Part shown: one piece after another, positions 1 through 8,276 of the stretch | Layout of the letters: the number at the start of each line of letters is the position of its first letter | Position numbering within the stretch: position 1 is the stretch's first letter | Assembly (NCBI RefSeq): GCF_026340565.1 | Contig: NZ_JAPEPB010000001.1 | Location: forward strand, 744,001-808,000 | DNA length: 64,000 nucleotides | DNA from: Kitasatospora sp. NBC_01287 | GTDB taxonomy: Bacteria; Actinomycetota; Actinomycetes; Streptomycetales; Streptomycetaceae | Direction of reading: 5' to 3' | Made by a program: the position numbers and the translations under genes | Notes under the pieces: generated by a model | What the model was told of the DNA's origin: nothing | Databases searched by the model: none | What the model saw: only the letters and a program-made list of their open reading frames with translations

Positions 1-1164
1 CACCCGGCTGCCCGCGCCGACCGAGCGGCCGTCCACCAGCACCCGGTCCTGGTCCGGGTCCACCTGCGGGTCGTTGCCCGGGTCCCACCACGGCTGGTCG
101 GCGGCGGGCGCGGTCGGCGCGGTGACCTCGCGCAGCGCCCGCACCGCGCCGTGCAGTCGCTCCAGCACCTCGGCCGGCAGCGAGTCGGCGAGGTCGATCA
201 CCGCACCGGCCCGCTCGTCGGTGCCGCGCGCCTCGCGCTTCTCCCGGTCGGTGAGCGCGGCCGTGCGCAGCGCGAGGATCTCGTCGATCTCGGTCGCGTC
301 GTAGAGCGCGCCCGGGCTCTCCGGGGCCACCTGCGGGTGGTCCTCCAGGATGATCGGCGAGGAGAGCAGCACCGAGTCCTGCCCGGGCGGCCCGACCAGC
401 ACCGGCCAGGTGTGCTCGCTGCGGCACTCGGCGACCGCCGCCTTGGCCCACTGCGGCGGGTCGGTGGCGGAGAGGAAGGCGCCCTGGTCGAGCCCGAGCA
501 GCAGGTGCGCGGAGACCAGTGAACGAGGCAGCGCGGCCTCGCGCGGGTCGCCCGTGCCCGGCTGCCAGGTGGAGCTGTTGGCCACCTCCGCGACCAGCCG
601 CACCGCCCGGTAGGGACCGGGCAGCTCCTGGGTGCGCAACCGCACCACGCCGTCCAGCTGTTCGCACTGGCGCAGCAGCCGGCCGACCAGCACGCCGTCC
701 TCCAGCACCTCCTCCTGCTCCTCGCGGGCGGGCGAGCGGAACGGGTGCTCGATCCCGGTGCCGGTCAACTTGTCGACCGGAACGATGAGTTCGACCCGCT
801 CCTCGATCCCCTCGTCCCACGGGACCAGCACCCGGTCGGCCAGCTCCAGTTCCGGGACGGTCTCGAACTCACCGTTCTCCAGGACCCGTTGGACGGTTCG
901 CCGCTGGGCCCGCAGGAACCGCAGCTGCACCGCCAGGTCGGCGCCGCGCCGCGGCTCCATCACGCACTCGGTGCGCTGCTCGCTGTGCTCCGCGCTGTCC
1001 GCCCCGTAGCTGGGCGGCACCAGCACGCCGAACTGCCAGCGCAGCCGGTTCTTGGCCGCCGAGGCCCGGTAGGGGTAGAGCACGTAGCCCTCGAAGAGCA
1101 CCGCGTCGGCGATCTGCCGGGCCACCGCGAAACGGGCCTCCAGCTCCACCGGCAGGGCCGTCAT
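1..1164 (-). CDS. Uncharacterised protein of the hydrogenase operon (C-terminus outside window)
   Basis: The frame is open for 388 codons from an ATG at 1164 to the left edge, so the protein is partial. It starts inside the stop codon of the upstream gene (ATGA, 1161-1164), which shows translational coupling in the hydrogenase operon. The visible part has no signal peptide, membrane segment or Cys-rich motif. It is acidic and soluble-looking, with a hydrophilic tail that is rich in Asp and Pro. I do not recognise the family. Its place as the fifth overlapping gene after hhySL suggests a role in hydrogenase maturation or assembly, but that is inference from position only. Confidence 0.75.
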   Translation of the reverse strand, partial: MTALPVELEARFAVARQIADAVLFEGYVLYPYRASAAKNRLRWQFGVLVPPSYGADSAEHSEQRTECVMEPRRGADLAVQLRFLRAQRRTVQRVLENGEFETVPELELADRVLVPWDEGIEERVELIVPVDKLTGTGIEHPFRSPAREEQEEVLEDGVLVGRLLRQCEQLDGVVRLRTQELPGPYRAVRLVAEVANSSTWQPGTGDPREAALPRSLVSAHLLLGLDQGAFLSATDPPQWAKAAVAECRSEHTWPVLVGPPGQDSVLLSSPIILEDHPQVAPESPGALYDATEIDEILALRTAALTDREKREARGTDERAGAVIDLADSLPAEVLERLHGAVRALREVTAPTAPAADQPWWDPGNDPQVDPDQDRVLVDGRSVGAGSRV

Positions 1165-1805
1165 CGCACCGCCTCCTCGATCGGGGCCCGGTCGAGCAGT
1201 TCGCGCACCGTCGCCTCCCAGGAGGGCAGCGCCCGCTGGGAGCGGTAGAGCAGCAGCTCGTCCATCAGGTCGCCCGGCAGCCGCAGCCAGCCGCAGCCGG
1301 GGAAGTGCTGGTCCATCGCGTCCCGCCAGACCTTGGCGGGCATCCGCACCACCGCCTCCTTGTCCCAGGGCACCGGAGTGACCTGGAAGCCGCCGGGGCC
1401 GGTGAAGGCGGTGCCGGAGAAGAGCAGCAGCAGCGGGACGTCGCCGCCCTCCAGCGCCCGCAGGTAGCGGGAGGCGGCCACCTCCAGGTCGTAGGTGCAG
1501 GGCACCACGAGGTCCGCCTCGGTCTCGCCCTCGAAGCCGGGGACCAGCAGCGAGACCTGGGCGAACTGGATCGGATTGAGCGTGGTGCCCCAGCGCGAGC
1601 GGTCGCCGAACAGGTCGGCCAGCCGCTCGCCCTCGGCCTCGCCGTAGGGGCGGCGGGCCGGTTCGATCCGCAGCTGGCAGCGGAGCGCGAGCGCGTGCAC
1701 CCGGGCCCCGCCGGTGGCGGTGATCCGCAACCGGAAGACGAGGGTCGGTCCCGCGGCGTACGGGTCGGAGCGCACCTGCGTGCAGGTGAAGCCGAGTTCG
1801 GTCAC
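1161..1805 (-). CDS. Hydrogenase-operon accessory protein (resembles DUF6084)
   Basis: A 214-residue soluble protein starting at a GTG (1805) that overlaps the stop of the preceding gene by four bases (GTGA). The sequence looks like an all-beta domain followed by a helical C-terminus, with conserved-looking stretches such as NPIQFAQ, VPWDKEA and a C-terminal helix ending at the stop. I recall an uncharacterised family called DUF6084 that sits next to actinobacterial group 1h hydrogenases and fits this size, but that name is from memory. No catalytic motif is visible. Coupling to hhySL suggests it supports the enzyme, perhaps as an assembly or electron-transfer scaffold. Confidence 0.75.
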   Translation of the reverse strand: MTELGFTCTQVRSDPYAAGPTLVFRLRITATGGARVHALALRCQLRIEPARRPYGEAEGERLADLFGDRSRWGTTLNPIQFAQVSLLVPGFEGETEADLVVPCTYDLEVAASRYLRALEGGDVPLLLLFSGTAFTGPGGFQVTPVPWDKEAVVRMPAKVWRDAMDQHFPGCGWLRLPGDLMDELLLYRSQRALPSWEATVRELLDRAPIEEAVR

Positions 1806-2449
1806 GGCCGCACCTCCGCGCGCGGGGCCCTGGCCCGCTCGGCCAGCCGGCCGAAGAAGCCGTCCAGCTCGGCGCGGGCCTCGGCGCCGCCGTCGAAGCC
1901 GTGCCAGCACAGCCGCAGCCGGCCGACCAGTTCGTAGCAGACGTCGATCGGGACCAGGTAGCAGTCGATCCGGCCCGCCGTGCGGCGCAGCAGCAGCGCT
2001 TCGGTGTCCGGCGCCAGCTCGGCGGCCAGCCGGCTGCCCTCCAGCACCGTCTGCCAGGCCGTCTCGTCGAGTTCGGCCTCGGCGGCCCCGGCCGGGCTCG
2101 GGTAGAGGGTGACCAGCCGCTCCAGCGCGGTGTCCCGGAACAGGAACGCGGTGCTGACCGGGATCCGCAGCGCCTGCCAGGCACTCTCGTCCAACTGGTG
2201 CTCGGGGTCGGCCAGATAGCGGTCGGAGAGCCCCTGGTAGCGGCCGCCCGCCGCACCCTGCTGCTGGAACAGCAGGGCGCAGGCCGGGCAGACGCAGACC
2301 AGCGCGCGCTCGTCGCGGTCCGCCAGGTGTCGGTGCCGGCCCGGCAGGTGGATGTCGCAGAACTCGCAGCGCTCGGGCTGCGGCGGCGCGGGCTCGCGCA
2401 GCCGGCGCAGCAGCGCGGTGCCGGGGCGGGTGAGATGTCGCAGGCTCAC
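1802..2449 (-). CDS. CxxC-containing hydrogenase-operon protein (resembles DUF5947)
   Basis: A 215-residue protein starting at GTG 2449, overlapping the NifU-like gene stop by four bases. Near the N-terminus it has CEFC (Cys28, Cys31) and, about 23 residues later, CVCPAC (Cys52, Cys54, Cys57). This double CxxC arrangement suggests a zinc ribbon or rubredoxin-like metal site. The rest is a mixed alpha/beta domain without recognised catalytic residues. From memory it matches a family called DUF5947 found beside group 1h hydrogenases. A metal or redox role in cluster delivery to the hydrogenase is plausible but inferred. Confidence 0.75.
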   Translation of the reverse strand: MSLRHLTRPGTALLRRLREPAPPQPERCEFCDIHLPGRHRHLADRDERALVCVCPACALLFQQQGAAGGRYQGLSDRYLADPEHQLDESAWQALRIPVSTAFLFRDTALERLVTLYPSPAGAAEAELDETAWQTVLEGSRLAAELAPDTEALLLRRTAGRIDCYLVPIDVCYELVGRLRLCWHGFDGGAEARAELDGFFGRLAERARAPRAEVRP

Positions 2450-2910
2450 CGGACCTCCGCCACGGGGCGGGTGCCGATCTGCAGCAACGTGGGCTGCCGG
2501 GCCAGTTCGACCGCGGTGACCTCGGGCGCGAAGCAGGCCAGCGCCTCCTCCAGCCGCGCGCCGTCCTGTGCGCCGCCGCAACCGCAACCGCCGCCCTCGC
2601 CGTCCTGACGCAGCGTCAACTCGCCGCTCTCGGCGTCGAACCGCTGCACCTCCCAGCCGGGTACGGCCGCCAGCGCGTGCCCGATCCTGGTCGGCACGTC
2701 CTGCGGGTGCAGGTCGTGCAGCACCAGCAGTCCGGCCACCAGCTCGTCCCCGAACGCCTCGGCGGGCAGCAGCGCGGCCATCCGGCCCAGGCCCGCACCG
2801 TAGAAGTCCATCAGGGTGCGGACCAGTTCCTCGGCGGCCTCGCGCTGGCCGGCCTCGGTCAGCTCGTCCAGCACCTCCTGCACCCGCAGGCCCAGCTCCT
2901 CCGCCGTCAT
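2446..2910 (-). CDS. NifU C-terminal-domain-like protein, hydrogenase operon
   Basis: A 154-residue protein whose ATG (2910) overlaps the hhyL stop (ATGA, 2907-2910). The C-terminal half (about 88-150) resembles the NifU C-terminal (Nfu) iron-sulfur scaffold: a strand, a Gly/Cys loop with Cys109 and Cys111 (GGGCGCGG), then a helix and APEV-AVEL, as in Nfu proteins. The usual CxxC is replaced by CxC. The N-terminal half is helical and unlike NifU. Position directly after hhyL suggests it carries or delivers iron-sulfur clusters to the small subunit. It may instead be an electron-transfer partner. Confidence 0.8.
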   Translation of the reverse strand: MTAEELGLRVQEVLDELTEAGQREAAEELVRTLMDFYGAGLGRMAALLPAEAFGDELVAGLLVLHDLHPQDVPTRIGHALAAVPGWEVQRFDAESGELTLRQDGEGGGCGCGGAQDGARLEEALACFAPEVTAVELARQPTLLQIGTRPVAEVR

Positions 2911-4691
2911 GCGGTGAGTCCGCTCAGACCGGTGGGCACGTGCATGGTCTGCACCGTCTTGCCGTTGCCCACGTACATGTGGACACCGCAGGGCAGACAG
3001 GGGTCGAAGCTGCGCACGGCGCGCATGATGTCGATGCCCTTGAAGTTCTCCGGGGAGTTCTCCTCGAAGATCGGGGTGTTCTGCACCGCGTCCTCGTACG
3101 GCCCGGGGGTCCCGTAGCTGTCGCGCACGCTGGCGTTCCACGGGGTGGGCGGGTACGGGTGGTAGTTGGCGATCTTGCCGTCCCTGATCACCATGTGGTG
3201 CGAGAGCACGCCGCGCACCGCCTCGGTGAAGCCGCAGCCCAGGCCCTCGTCGGGCACCTCGAACTTCTCCCAGGTCTGGGTCTTGCCGGCGCGCACCTCG
3301 GCGAGCGCCTTCTCGGCGAAGTGCAGGGCGGCGGCGGCCGCGTAGGCCTGGAAGTAGGTGCGGGCGCGGTTGCGCTCGATCGCGTTGCTCCACTGCGGGA
3401 TCTTCCACTCGAAGGTGGTCTCCGGCTTGGTCATGGAGCGGGGCAGGTTGATCACCACGCTGTGCCCGGTGGCCTTGATGTAGCCGATGTCGACCAGCCC
3501 GGACAGCGCGGTGGACCAGAGCCTGGCGATCGGGCCGCCGCCGGTGTCCAGCGCCAGGTGGTCCTTGCCGTCGAACCAGCGCGGGGACATCACCCAGCTG
3601 TACTTGTCGTCGAAGTTGCGCTTCTGCGGCTGCGGGATGGTGTGCTGGTTCCACGGGTGGCGCGGGTCGACCGGGTTGCCGAGCGGGTCGTGGGTGACGA
3701 ACTGCTCCTGGCCCTGCCAGTCCTCGTAGTACGAGCTGCCGAGCAGGATCCGGATGCCGAGGTTGATCTCGGTGAGGTCGTTGGTGACCAGCTTGCCGTC
3801 CACCACCACGCCCGGGGTGACGAACATCTTGCGACCCCAGTCCGTCATGTTCCGGTACGTGAAGTCGCAGTGGTCGGGGTCGTTGAGGCTGCCCCAGCAG
3901 CCGAGCAGGATCCGGCGGCGGCCGACCTCCTCGTAGCCGGGCAGCGCCTGGTAGAAGAAGTCGAAGAGGTCGTCGTGCAGCGGCACGACCTTCTTCATGA
4001 ACTCCACGTAGCGCATCAGCCGGGTCAGGTAGTCGGTGAAGAGCTGCACCGTGGCCACCGTGCCGACGCCGCCCGGGTAGAGCGTGGAGGGGTGCACGTG
4101 GCGCCCCTCCATCAGGCAGAACATCTCCCGGGTGTAGCGGCTGACCTGGAGCGCCTCGCGGTAGAACTCGCCCTCGATCGGGTTGAGCGAGCGCATGATG
4201 TCGGCGATGGTCTTGTAGCCGTGGTCGCCCGCGTGCGGCGCCTCGGTGCGCTCGGCCAGCTCCAGCACACCGGGGTTGGTCTCGCGGACCATCTTCTCGC
4301 AGTAGTCGACCCCGACCAGGTTCTCCTGGAAGATGTTGTGGTCGAACATGTACTCGGCGGCCTCGCCGAGGTTGATGATCCACTCGCCCAGGTGCGGCGG
4401 CTTCACGCCGTAGGCCATGTTCTGCGCGTAGACGGAACAGGTGGCGTGGTTGTCGCCGCAGATGCCGCAGATCCGGCTGGTGATGAAGTGCGCGTCACGC
4501 GGATCCTTGCCGCGCATGAAGACGCTGTAGCCGCGGAAGACCGACGACGTGCTGTAGCACTCGGCGACCTTCTTCTGCTTGAAGTCGATCTTCGTGTGGA
4601 TGCCCAGGCTGCCCACGATCCGGGTGATCGGGTCCCAGGACATCTCCACCAGGCCGCTGCCGTCGCCGGCCGCTTTCGTCGTCGGTGCCAT
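2907..4691 (-). CDS. hhyL: [NiFe]-hydrogenase large subunit, group 1h (group 5)
   Basis: The catalytic subunit that oxidises H2 at a Ni-Fe(CN)2CO centre, probably scavenging atmospheric hydrogen on the cytoplasmic side of the membrane. The 594-residue protein begins at ATG 4691, with an AGAAGGG-like site upstream. The L1 motif RICGICGDNH is at 73-82 (Cys75, Cys78) and the L2 motif DPCLPCGVH at 563-571 (Cys565, Cys568), which together supply the four nickel ligands. A 23-residue tail follows His571 and could be removed on maturation. The long insert with HPW and PQPQKR fits actinobacterial high-affinity enzymes. No membrane segment is present. Overlap with the next gene shows an operon. Confidence 0.96.
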   Translation of the reverse strand: MAPTTKAAGDGSGLVEMSWDPITRIVGSLGIHTKIDFKQKKVAECYSTSSVFRGYSVFMRGKDPRDAHFITSRICGICGDNHATCSVYAQNMAYGVKPPHLGEWIINLGEAAEYMFDHNIFQENLVGVDYCEKMVRETNPGVLELAERTEAPHAGDHGYKTIADIMRSLNPIEGEFYREALQVSRYTREMFCLMEGRHVHPSTLYPGGVGTVATVQLFTDYLTRLMRYVEFMKKVVPLHDDLFDFFYQALPGYEEVGRRRILLGCWGSLNDPDHCDFTYRNMTDWGRKMFVTPGVVVDGKLVTNDLTEINLGIRILLGSSYYEDWQGQEQFVTHDPLGNPVDPRHPWNQHTIPQPQKRNFDDKYSWVMSPRWFDGKDHLALDTGGGPIARLWSTALSGLVDIGYIKATGHSVVINLPRSMTKPETTFEWKIPQWSNAIERNRARTYFQAYAAAAALHFAEKALAEVRAGKTQTWEKFEVPDEGLGCGFTEAVRGVLSHHMVIRDGKIANYHPYPPTPWNASVRDSYGTPGPYEDAVQNTPIFEENSPENFKGIDIMRAVRSFDPCLPCGVHMYVGNGKTVQTMHVPTGLSGLTA

Positions 4692-4765
4692 CGTCTCTGT
4701 CGTGCCCTTCTGCTCTGCTCTGCCTCTGCTCGCGGAGGATCCGCTCGCGACTTGGGGGGACGCGG

Positions 4766-4799
4766 CGGCGGGCCGCACGCGGGGGCGTGCGGCCCGCCG
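4766..4799 (-). terminator. Hairpin between hhyS and hhyL
   Basis: Perfect 15-bp inverted repeat (4766-4780 with 4785-4799) and a GGGG/CCCC loop inside the 121-base gap between the two hydrogenase subunit genes. There is no U tract. It may be a partial terminator or an RNA-stability element that adjusts the ratio of hhyS to hhyL. Confidence 0.55.
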
Positions 4800-4812
4800 G
4801 TGGGTCAGCGGG

Positions 4813-5901
4813 TCACCACGGCGGGCGGTAGCCGGTGGTCAGCCGGTCGCCGCTGTGCCGCCACTTGGGTTCCTTGTCCACCGTCTTCGTGGTGATCTCG
4901 CGCAGCTTGCGGATCACCGAGCCGTACGCCGAGCTGGCGTTGCTGGAGATGTGCGAGCCGGGCGGCGCGTCCATGAACGGCATGAACTTGTCCGGGAAGC
5001 CGGGCATCGTGCAGGCGATGCAGATGCCGCCGACGTTGGGGCAGCCGCCCACCCCGTTGATCCAGCCACGCTTGGCGACGTTGCACTTGACCACCGGGCC
5101 CCAGCAGCCGAGCCGCACCAGGCACTCGGGCCGGCCGTACTCGGTGGCGAACTGGCCCTGCTCGTAGTAGCCGCCGCGGTCGCAGCCCTCGTGCACGGTG
5201 GCGCCGAAGAGCCAGGTGGGGCGGAGCTTGTCGTCCAGCGGGATCATCGGCGCCGACCCGGCCAGCTGGTAGAGCAGGTAGGTGAGCGTCTCGGCGAAGT
5301 TGTCCGGCTGGATCGGGCAGCCCGGCACGCAGACGATCGGCAGGCCGGCCTTCGACTTCCACTCCCAGCCGAGGTAGTCGGGCACACCCATCGCGCCGGT
5401 CGGGTTGCCCGCCATCGCGTGGATGCCGCCGTAGGTGGCGCAGGTGCCGATCGCGACCACGGCCGTGGCCTTGGAGGCGAGCCGGTCCAGCCACTCACTG
5501 GTGGTGATGGGCTGACCGGTGGCCGGATCGTCGCCGAAGCCGCACCAGTAGCCCTCCTGCTTGATGGACTCGTTCGGGATCGAGCCTTCGACCACCAGGA
5601 CGAAGGGCTCCAACTCGCCCCGGTCGGCCTTGAAGAACCACTCGATGAAGTTGTCCGCGCCCTGCACGGGCCCGCACTCGAAGTCGATCAGCGGCCAGTG
5701 CACCGCGATCTTCGGCAGGCCCGGCAGCGCGCCGGTGACGATCTCCTCGATGCTCGGCTGCATCGCGGCGGTCAGCGAGACGGAGTCGCCGTCGCAACTG
5801 AGCCCGGCGTTGATCCAGAGAATGTGGATCAGCGGCTGCTCGTCGCCGCCCTGGGATCCGCCGCGGCCTTCCTCGGTCGCGGTCGTTTCTGTAGCACCCA
5901 T
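4813..5901 (-). CDS. hhyS: [NiFe]-hydrogenase small subunit, group 1h (group 5)
   Basis: Electron-transferring subunit with three iron-sulfur clusters, partner of HhyL. The 362-residue protein starts at ATG 5901 behind a strong GAGGAGG (5909-5915). There is no Tat signal peptide, as expected for group 1h. The first cluster motif reads SCDGDS (Cys36, Asp39): Asp stands where other hydrogenases have the second Cys. From memory, the actinobacterial-type enzyme of Ralstonia eutropha has such a three-Cys-one-Asp proximal cluster, linked to oxygen tolerance. Further Cys lie in GTCATYGG, PGCPIQPDN and a Cys-rich C-terminal part with GGCPNVGGICIAC. First gene of the operon. Confidence 0.96.
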   Translation of the reverse strand: MGATETTATEEGRGGSQGGDEQPLIHILWINAGLSCDGDSVSLTAAMQPSIEEIVTGALPGLPKIAVHWPLIDFECGPVQGADNFIEWFFKADRGELEPFVLVVEGSIPNESIKQEGYWCGFGDDPATGQPITTSEWLDRLASKATAVVAIGTCATYGGIHAMAGNPTGAMGVPDYLGWEWKSKAGLPIVCVPGCPIQPDNFAETLTYLLYQLAGSAPMIPLDDKLRPTWLFGATVHEGCDRGGYYEQGQFATEYGRPECLVRLGCWGPVVKCNVAKRGWINGVGGCPNVGGICIACTMPGFPDKFMPFMDAPPGSHISSNASSAYGSVIRKLREITTKTVDKEPKWRHSGDRLTTGYRPPW

Positions 5902-5915
5902 GAGGATGCCTCCTC

Positions 5916-6304
5916 AGTAAAGGGATGAGGCCGACAAATCGGACTCAGACCTCTTCATAGCAGCCCGGTGCGGTCGCGGGGTGGACGAAGGGCCGCGTCG
6001 GTACCCCGAACAGCGGCGCGGTGATACCGCCGATCGGGGGTCAGCGGGCGCCGGCGGGCATCGGGCCCGGGCGGCGGGCGCCGCGGGGCACGGGACGGCC
6101 GGGGCGTTGCGACGGGGCCCGGGTGCGCGCGGCGGAGGCGGCACGCCGTAGCCGGTACGGGCCGGGTCGGCGCGGGGGTGGCCGGGTACTCCTTCCCGGT
6201 GACGGCGGGCCGGAGCGGAGCGGCCCAGGGCCCGCACCAGGGCCGGGCACTGGGCCGGGCGCTGGGCACTGGGCCGAGCACTGGCCGGGCCCCGGGCCGG
6301 GCGC
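5916..6304. other. Intergenic region upstream of hhyS
   Basis: About 390 bases without a convincing gene; it must contain the hhyS promoter, since the hhyS ribosome binding site is at 5909-5915. A 13-bp palindrome GCGGT-GAT-ACCGC lies at 6018-6030 and could be a regulator site, though no regulator is known here. The left end of the downstream side is low-complexity GC-rich sequence. Confidence 0.5.
6228..6304. repeat. Imperfect GGGCACTGGGCCG-type tandem repeats
   Basis: Several degenerate copies of a roughly 14-bp GC-rich unit (GGGCACTGGGCCG and variants) directly beyond the stop of the NmrA-like gene at 6305. Function unknown; likely slippage-generated. Confidence 0.6.
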
Positions 6305-7171
6305 TCAGCGGAAGAGGTCGAGGTGCTCCACCAGGAAGGCCTCCAGGCCGCGCGGCGCCCGTCCGAGGAGCCGGGCCACCGCGTCGGTCGGCCGCTCGGG
6401 CCTGGCCACCGCGAGCCGCTGGATCTCCACCACGTGGTCGGCCAGCCAGCCGGGCAGCCGCCCCTGCTCGATCAGCTGGGCGCGCAGTTGCTCCGGCGCC
6501 AGCTCCAGGTGGCGCACCGGCCGCCCGAGCAGCCCGGTCAGCAGCTCGGCGAGCCGGCCGTGGCCCACCGCCTCGGCCCCGGTCAGCGTGTAGGTACCGC
6601 CGACCAGCTCGGGGCGGGCCAGCACGGCGGCGGCCACCTCGCCGATGTCCCGGCAGTCGATGTAGTTGCACGGGGCGTCCCCGAGCGCGGCGGCCACCAC
6701 ACCCCCGCGCGCCACCCCGGGCGCGAGCAACAGCAGGTTCTGCATGAACGCGTACGGGCGCAGCACGGTGGCCTGGACACCGGCGGTGCGCAGGTAGGCC
6801 TCCACGGTGTGGTGGCCGCGGGCGACGGCGACCGGCGAGTCCGGCTCGGCGGCCGGCGAGGAGATCTTGACGATGTGCTCGATGCCGCACTCCAACGCGG
6901 CCTCGATCACGCGCAGTTCGAACTCGACCTGGCGCGGGCCGTTCGCCATGGTCAGGAAGAGCTGGCTGCCGCCCGCGAAGGCGGCGAGCAGCGAGGCCGG
7001 GTCACCGGCGTCGGCCTCGCGGACCTCGACCAGCGCCGCCGCGGCCGGGTCGAGGCCGGCCCGCAGCCCCCGCGGCGCCCGACTCAGGGCGCGGCTCGGC
7101 AGGCCCAGGTCGGCCAGGGCGCGCAGCAGCGCGCCGCCGGTGGCCCCGGTGGCCCCCATCACGATGATCAT
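6305..7171 (-). CDS. NmrA-type NAD(P)-binding protein
   Basis: A 288-residue atypical short-chain dehydrogenase-fold protein. The N-terminus MIIVMGATGATGGALL is a Rossmann nucleotide-binding loop (GxxGxxG form) typical of NmrA/QOR2-like quinone reductases and redox-sensing proteins. Later landmarks are KISSPAAEP, a HHTVE segment, RPYAFMQN and a DCRDIGEVAA stretch, all usual for the family. The start is ATG 7171, within the TGA of the upstream membrane-protein gene (ATGA), so the two are co-translated. The likely job is NAD(P)H-dependent reduction or redox sensing, probably under the MarR regulator encoded just upstream. Substrate cannot be read from sequence. Confidence 0.85.
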   Translation of the reverse strand: MIIVMGATGATGGALLRALADLGLPSRALSRAPRGLRAGLDPAAAALVEVREADAGDPASLLAAFAGGSQLFLTMANGPRQVEFELRVIEAALECGIEHIVKISSPAAEPDSPVAVARGHHTVEAYLRTAGVQATVLRPYAFMQNLLLLAPGVARGGVVAAALGDAPCNYIDCRDIGEVAAAVLARPELVGGTYTLTGAEAVGHGRLAELLTGLLGRPVRHLELAPEQLRAQLIEQGRLPGWLADHVVEIQRLAVARPERPTDAVARLLGRAPRGLEAFLVEHLDLFR

Positions 7172-7659
7172 CGGTTTCCCCTCACGGTGTCGGCGCCGGT
7201 CCGGCCGCGCCAGCGCCAGCTGATGATGGTGGCGGCGAGCGCCGCCGAGATCGGCAGGTCCAGCCGCAGCCGGTCGAGCCAGGAGGCGGTCGGCGACCAG
7301 TTCCATCCGGGCAGCCCGTGGCGGGCCGACCAGCCCAGGCCGAACGCCACGCCCAGCGCGAGCCCGGCCGCCAGCAGGCCCAGGGCGGGGGCGAGCACCG
7401 TCCGGGGCAGCGCGCTGGGCCACCGGCGGCGGGTGCCGGCCCGTCGCAGCCAGCCGCCGGTGACCAGGGCGACGAGGGCCGAGGTGCCCGCGATGGAGGT
7501 GCCGGCGGCCCAGGTCAGCTCCGCACTCCCCCGGGCCAGCCCGCCCGCCCCCGCGGACAGGGCCGGCGCCAGGTAGGCGACCACCACCTCCCGCCAGAGC
7601 GTGAACGGCGGCGGGCCGCCGGTTCTGCGGCGGTGGGTCCGCTGGTCTTCCTTGAACAT
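7168..7659 (-). CDS. Small polytopic membrane protein
   Basis: A 163-residue protein with about four hydrophobic segments (around 25-50, 55-75, 88-110 and 133-148) separated by short Arg-rich loops, indicating an integral membrane protein. N-terminus is hydrophilic and basic. It overlaps the NmrA-like gene by four bases and forms an operon with it. I recognise no family. Its promoter region holds an inverted repeat like the one in front of the adjacent marR-type gene, suggesting shared control. Confidence 0.75.
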   Translation of the reverse strand: MFKEDQRTHRRRTGGPPPFTLWREVVVAYLAPALSAGAGGLARGSAELTWAAGTSIAGTSALVALVTGGWLRRAGTRRRWPSALPRTVLAPALGLLAAGLALGVAFGLGWSARHGLPGWNWSPTASWLDRLRLDLPISAALAATIISWRWRGRTGADTVRGNR

Positions 7660-7681
7660 GTGCCATCCCCTCGATAAATAA

Positions 7682-7693
7682 TTAGGCAGCTAA
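7682..7693. promoter_or_regulatory. Putative MarR operator, membrane-protein/NmrA operon
   Basis: TTAGGCAGCTAA: TTAG and CTAA arms around GCAG, in an unusually AT-rich spot 23 bases upstream of the membrane-protein start. GGCAGCTAA recurs at 8280-8288 next to the marR-type start. Confidence 0.6.
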
Positions 7694-7713
7694 CTATGTG
7701 GGTATGAAAAGGA

Positions 7714-7730
7714 CCCCGCCAGTGGCGGGG
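7714..7730 (-). terminator. Terminator of the marR-type gene
   Basis: Perfect 7-bp stem CCCCGCC/GGCGGGG with an AGT loop, 16 bases past the stop of the MarR gene. On the minus strand it is followed by TCCTTTTC, so it resembles a classical intrinsic terminator. Confidence 0.75.
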
Positions 7731-7746
7731 CAACCCGTTCGCCCGA

Positions 7747-8268
7747 CTACTCGGCGGTCAGCGCGCCGACCCCCCGCACGATCCGGCCCAGCAGCTCCAG
7801 GAAGACGCCGCGCTCGGCCACGCTGAGCGCGCCGACCATCGCCTGCAGCCGCTCGAAGTGCTCCGGCGCCATCTCGCGCAGCCGCTCGGCCCCACGGGCC
7901 GTCAGCACCACGACGGTGCCGCGCCCGTCCTCCCGGGAGGAGCGCCGGGCCACCAGCCCCTCCCGCTCCAGCCCGTCCACCAGCCCGGTCACCGTGGCCC
8001 GGGAGACCCCGAGCCCGGCAGCCAGCCGCGAGGGCGACTTCTCGCCGCCGTGGTCCTCCAGATCGGCGAGCAGCCGGTAGCGCCCGGTGGAGAGCCCGAA
8101 GCGGCCGAAGTGCACCTCCGACGCCTGCCCGAGCCGGGCGCCGGCGGCCATCAGCCGCACCGCGACCAGCACGGCCTGCGGGTCGGTCGCCAGACCGTAG
8201 CGCTGGATCTGGCGCCGGGCCTGATCCAGCGTCGGCTGGGCGGCGGGGTCGTCCGTCTCCTGGCTCAT
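7747..8268 (-). CDS. MarR-family transcriptional regulator
   Basis: A 173-residue winged-helix regulator. The start ATG at 8268 (MSQETDD) is preferred over an in-frame ATG 15 codons upstream that would place the coding sequence over the operator. The DNA-binding core is at about 75-115 (LAAGLGVSRATVTGLVDGLEREGLVARR), followed by the wing (EDGRGTVVVLT). MarR dimers normally repress their own gene and a neighbouring operon until a phenolic or oxidising ligand binds. Here GGCAGCTAA motifs sit both in front of this gene and in front of the adjacent membrane protein/NmrA operon, which supports local control of a redox or drug response. Confidence 0.9.
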   Translation of the reverse strand: MSQETDDPAAQPTLDQARRQIQRYGLATDPQAVLVAVRLMAAGARLGQASEVHFGRFGLSTGRYRLLADLEDHGGEKSPSRLAAGLGVSRATVTGLVDGLEREGLVARRSSREDGRGTVVVLTARGAERLREMAPEHFERLQAMVGALSVAERGVFLELLGRIVRGVGALTAE

Positions 8269-8276
8269 GAAAGTAA

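Noticed and set aside
2568..4895. Long plus-strand open frame across the hydrogenase region
   Set aside because: It is the antisense of hhyL and neighbours; GC-rich bias keeps the opposite frames open, and the translation is low-complexity Val/Arg/Leu.
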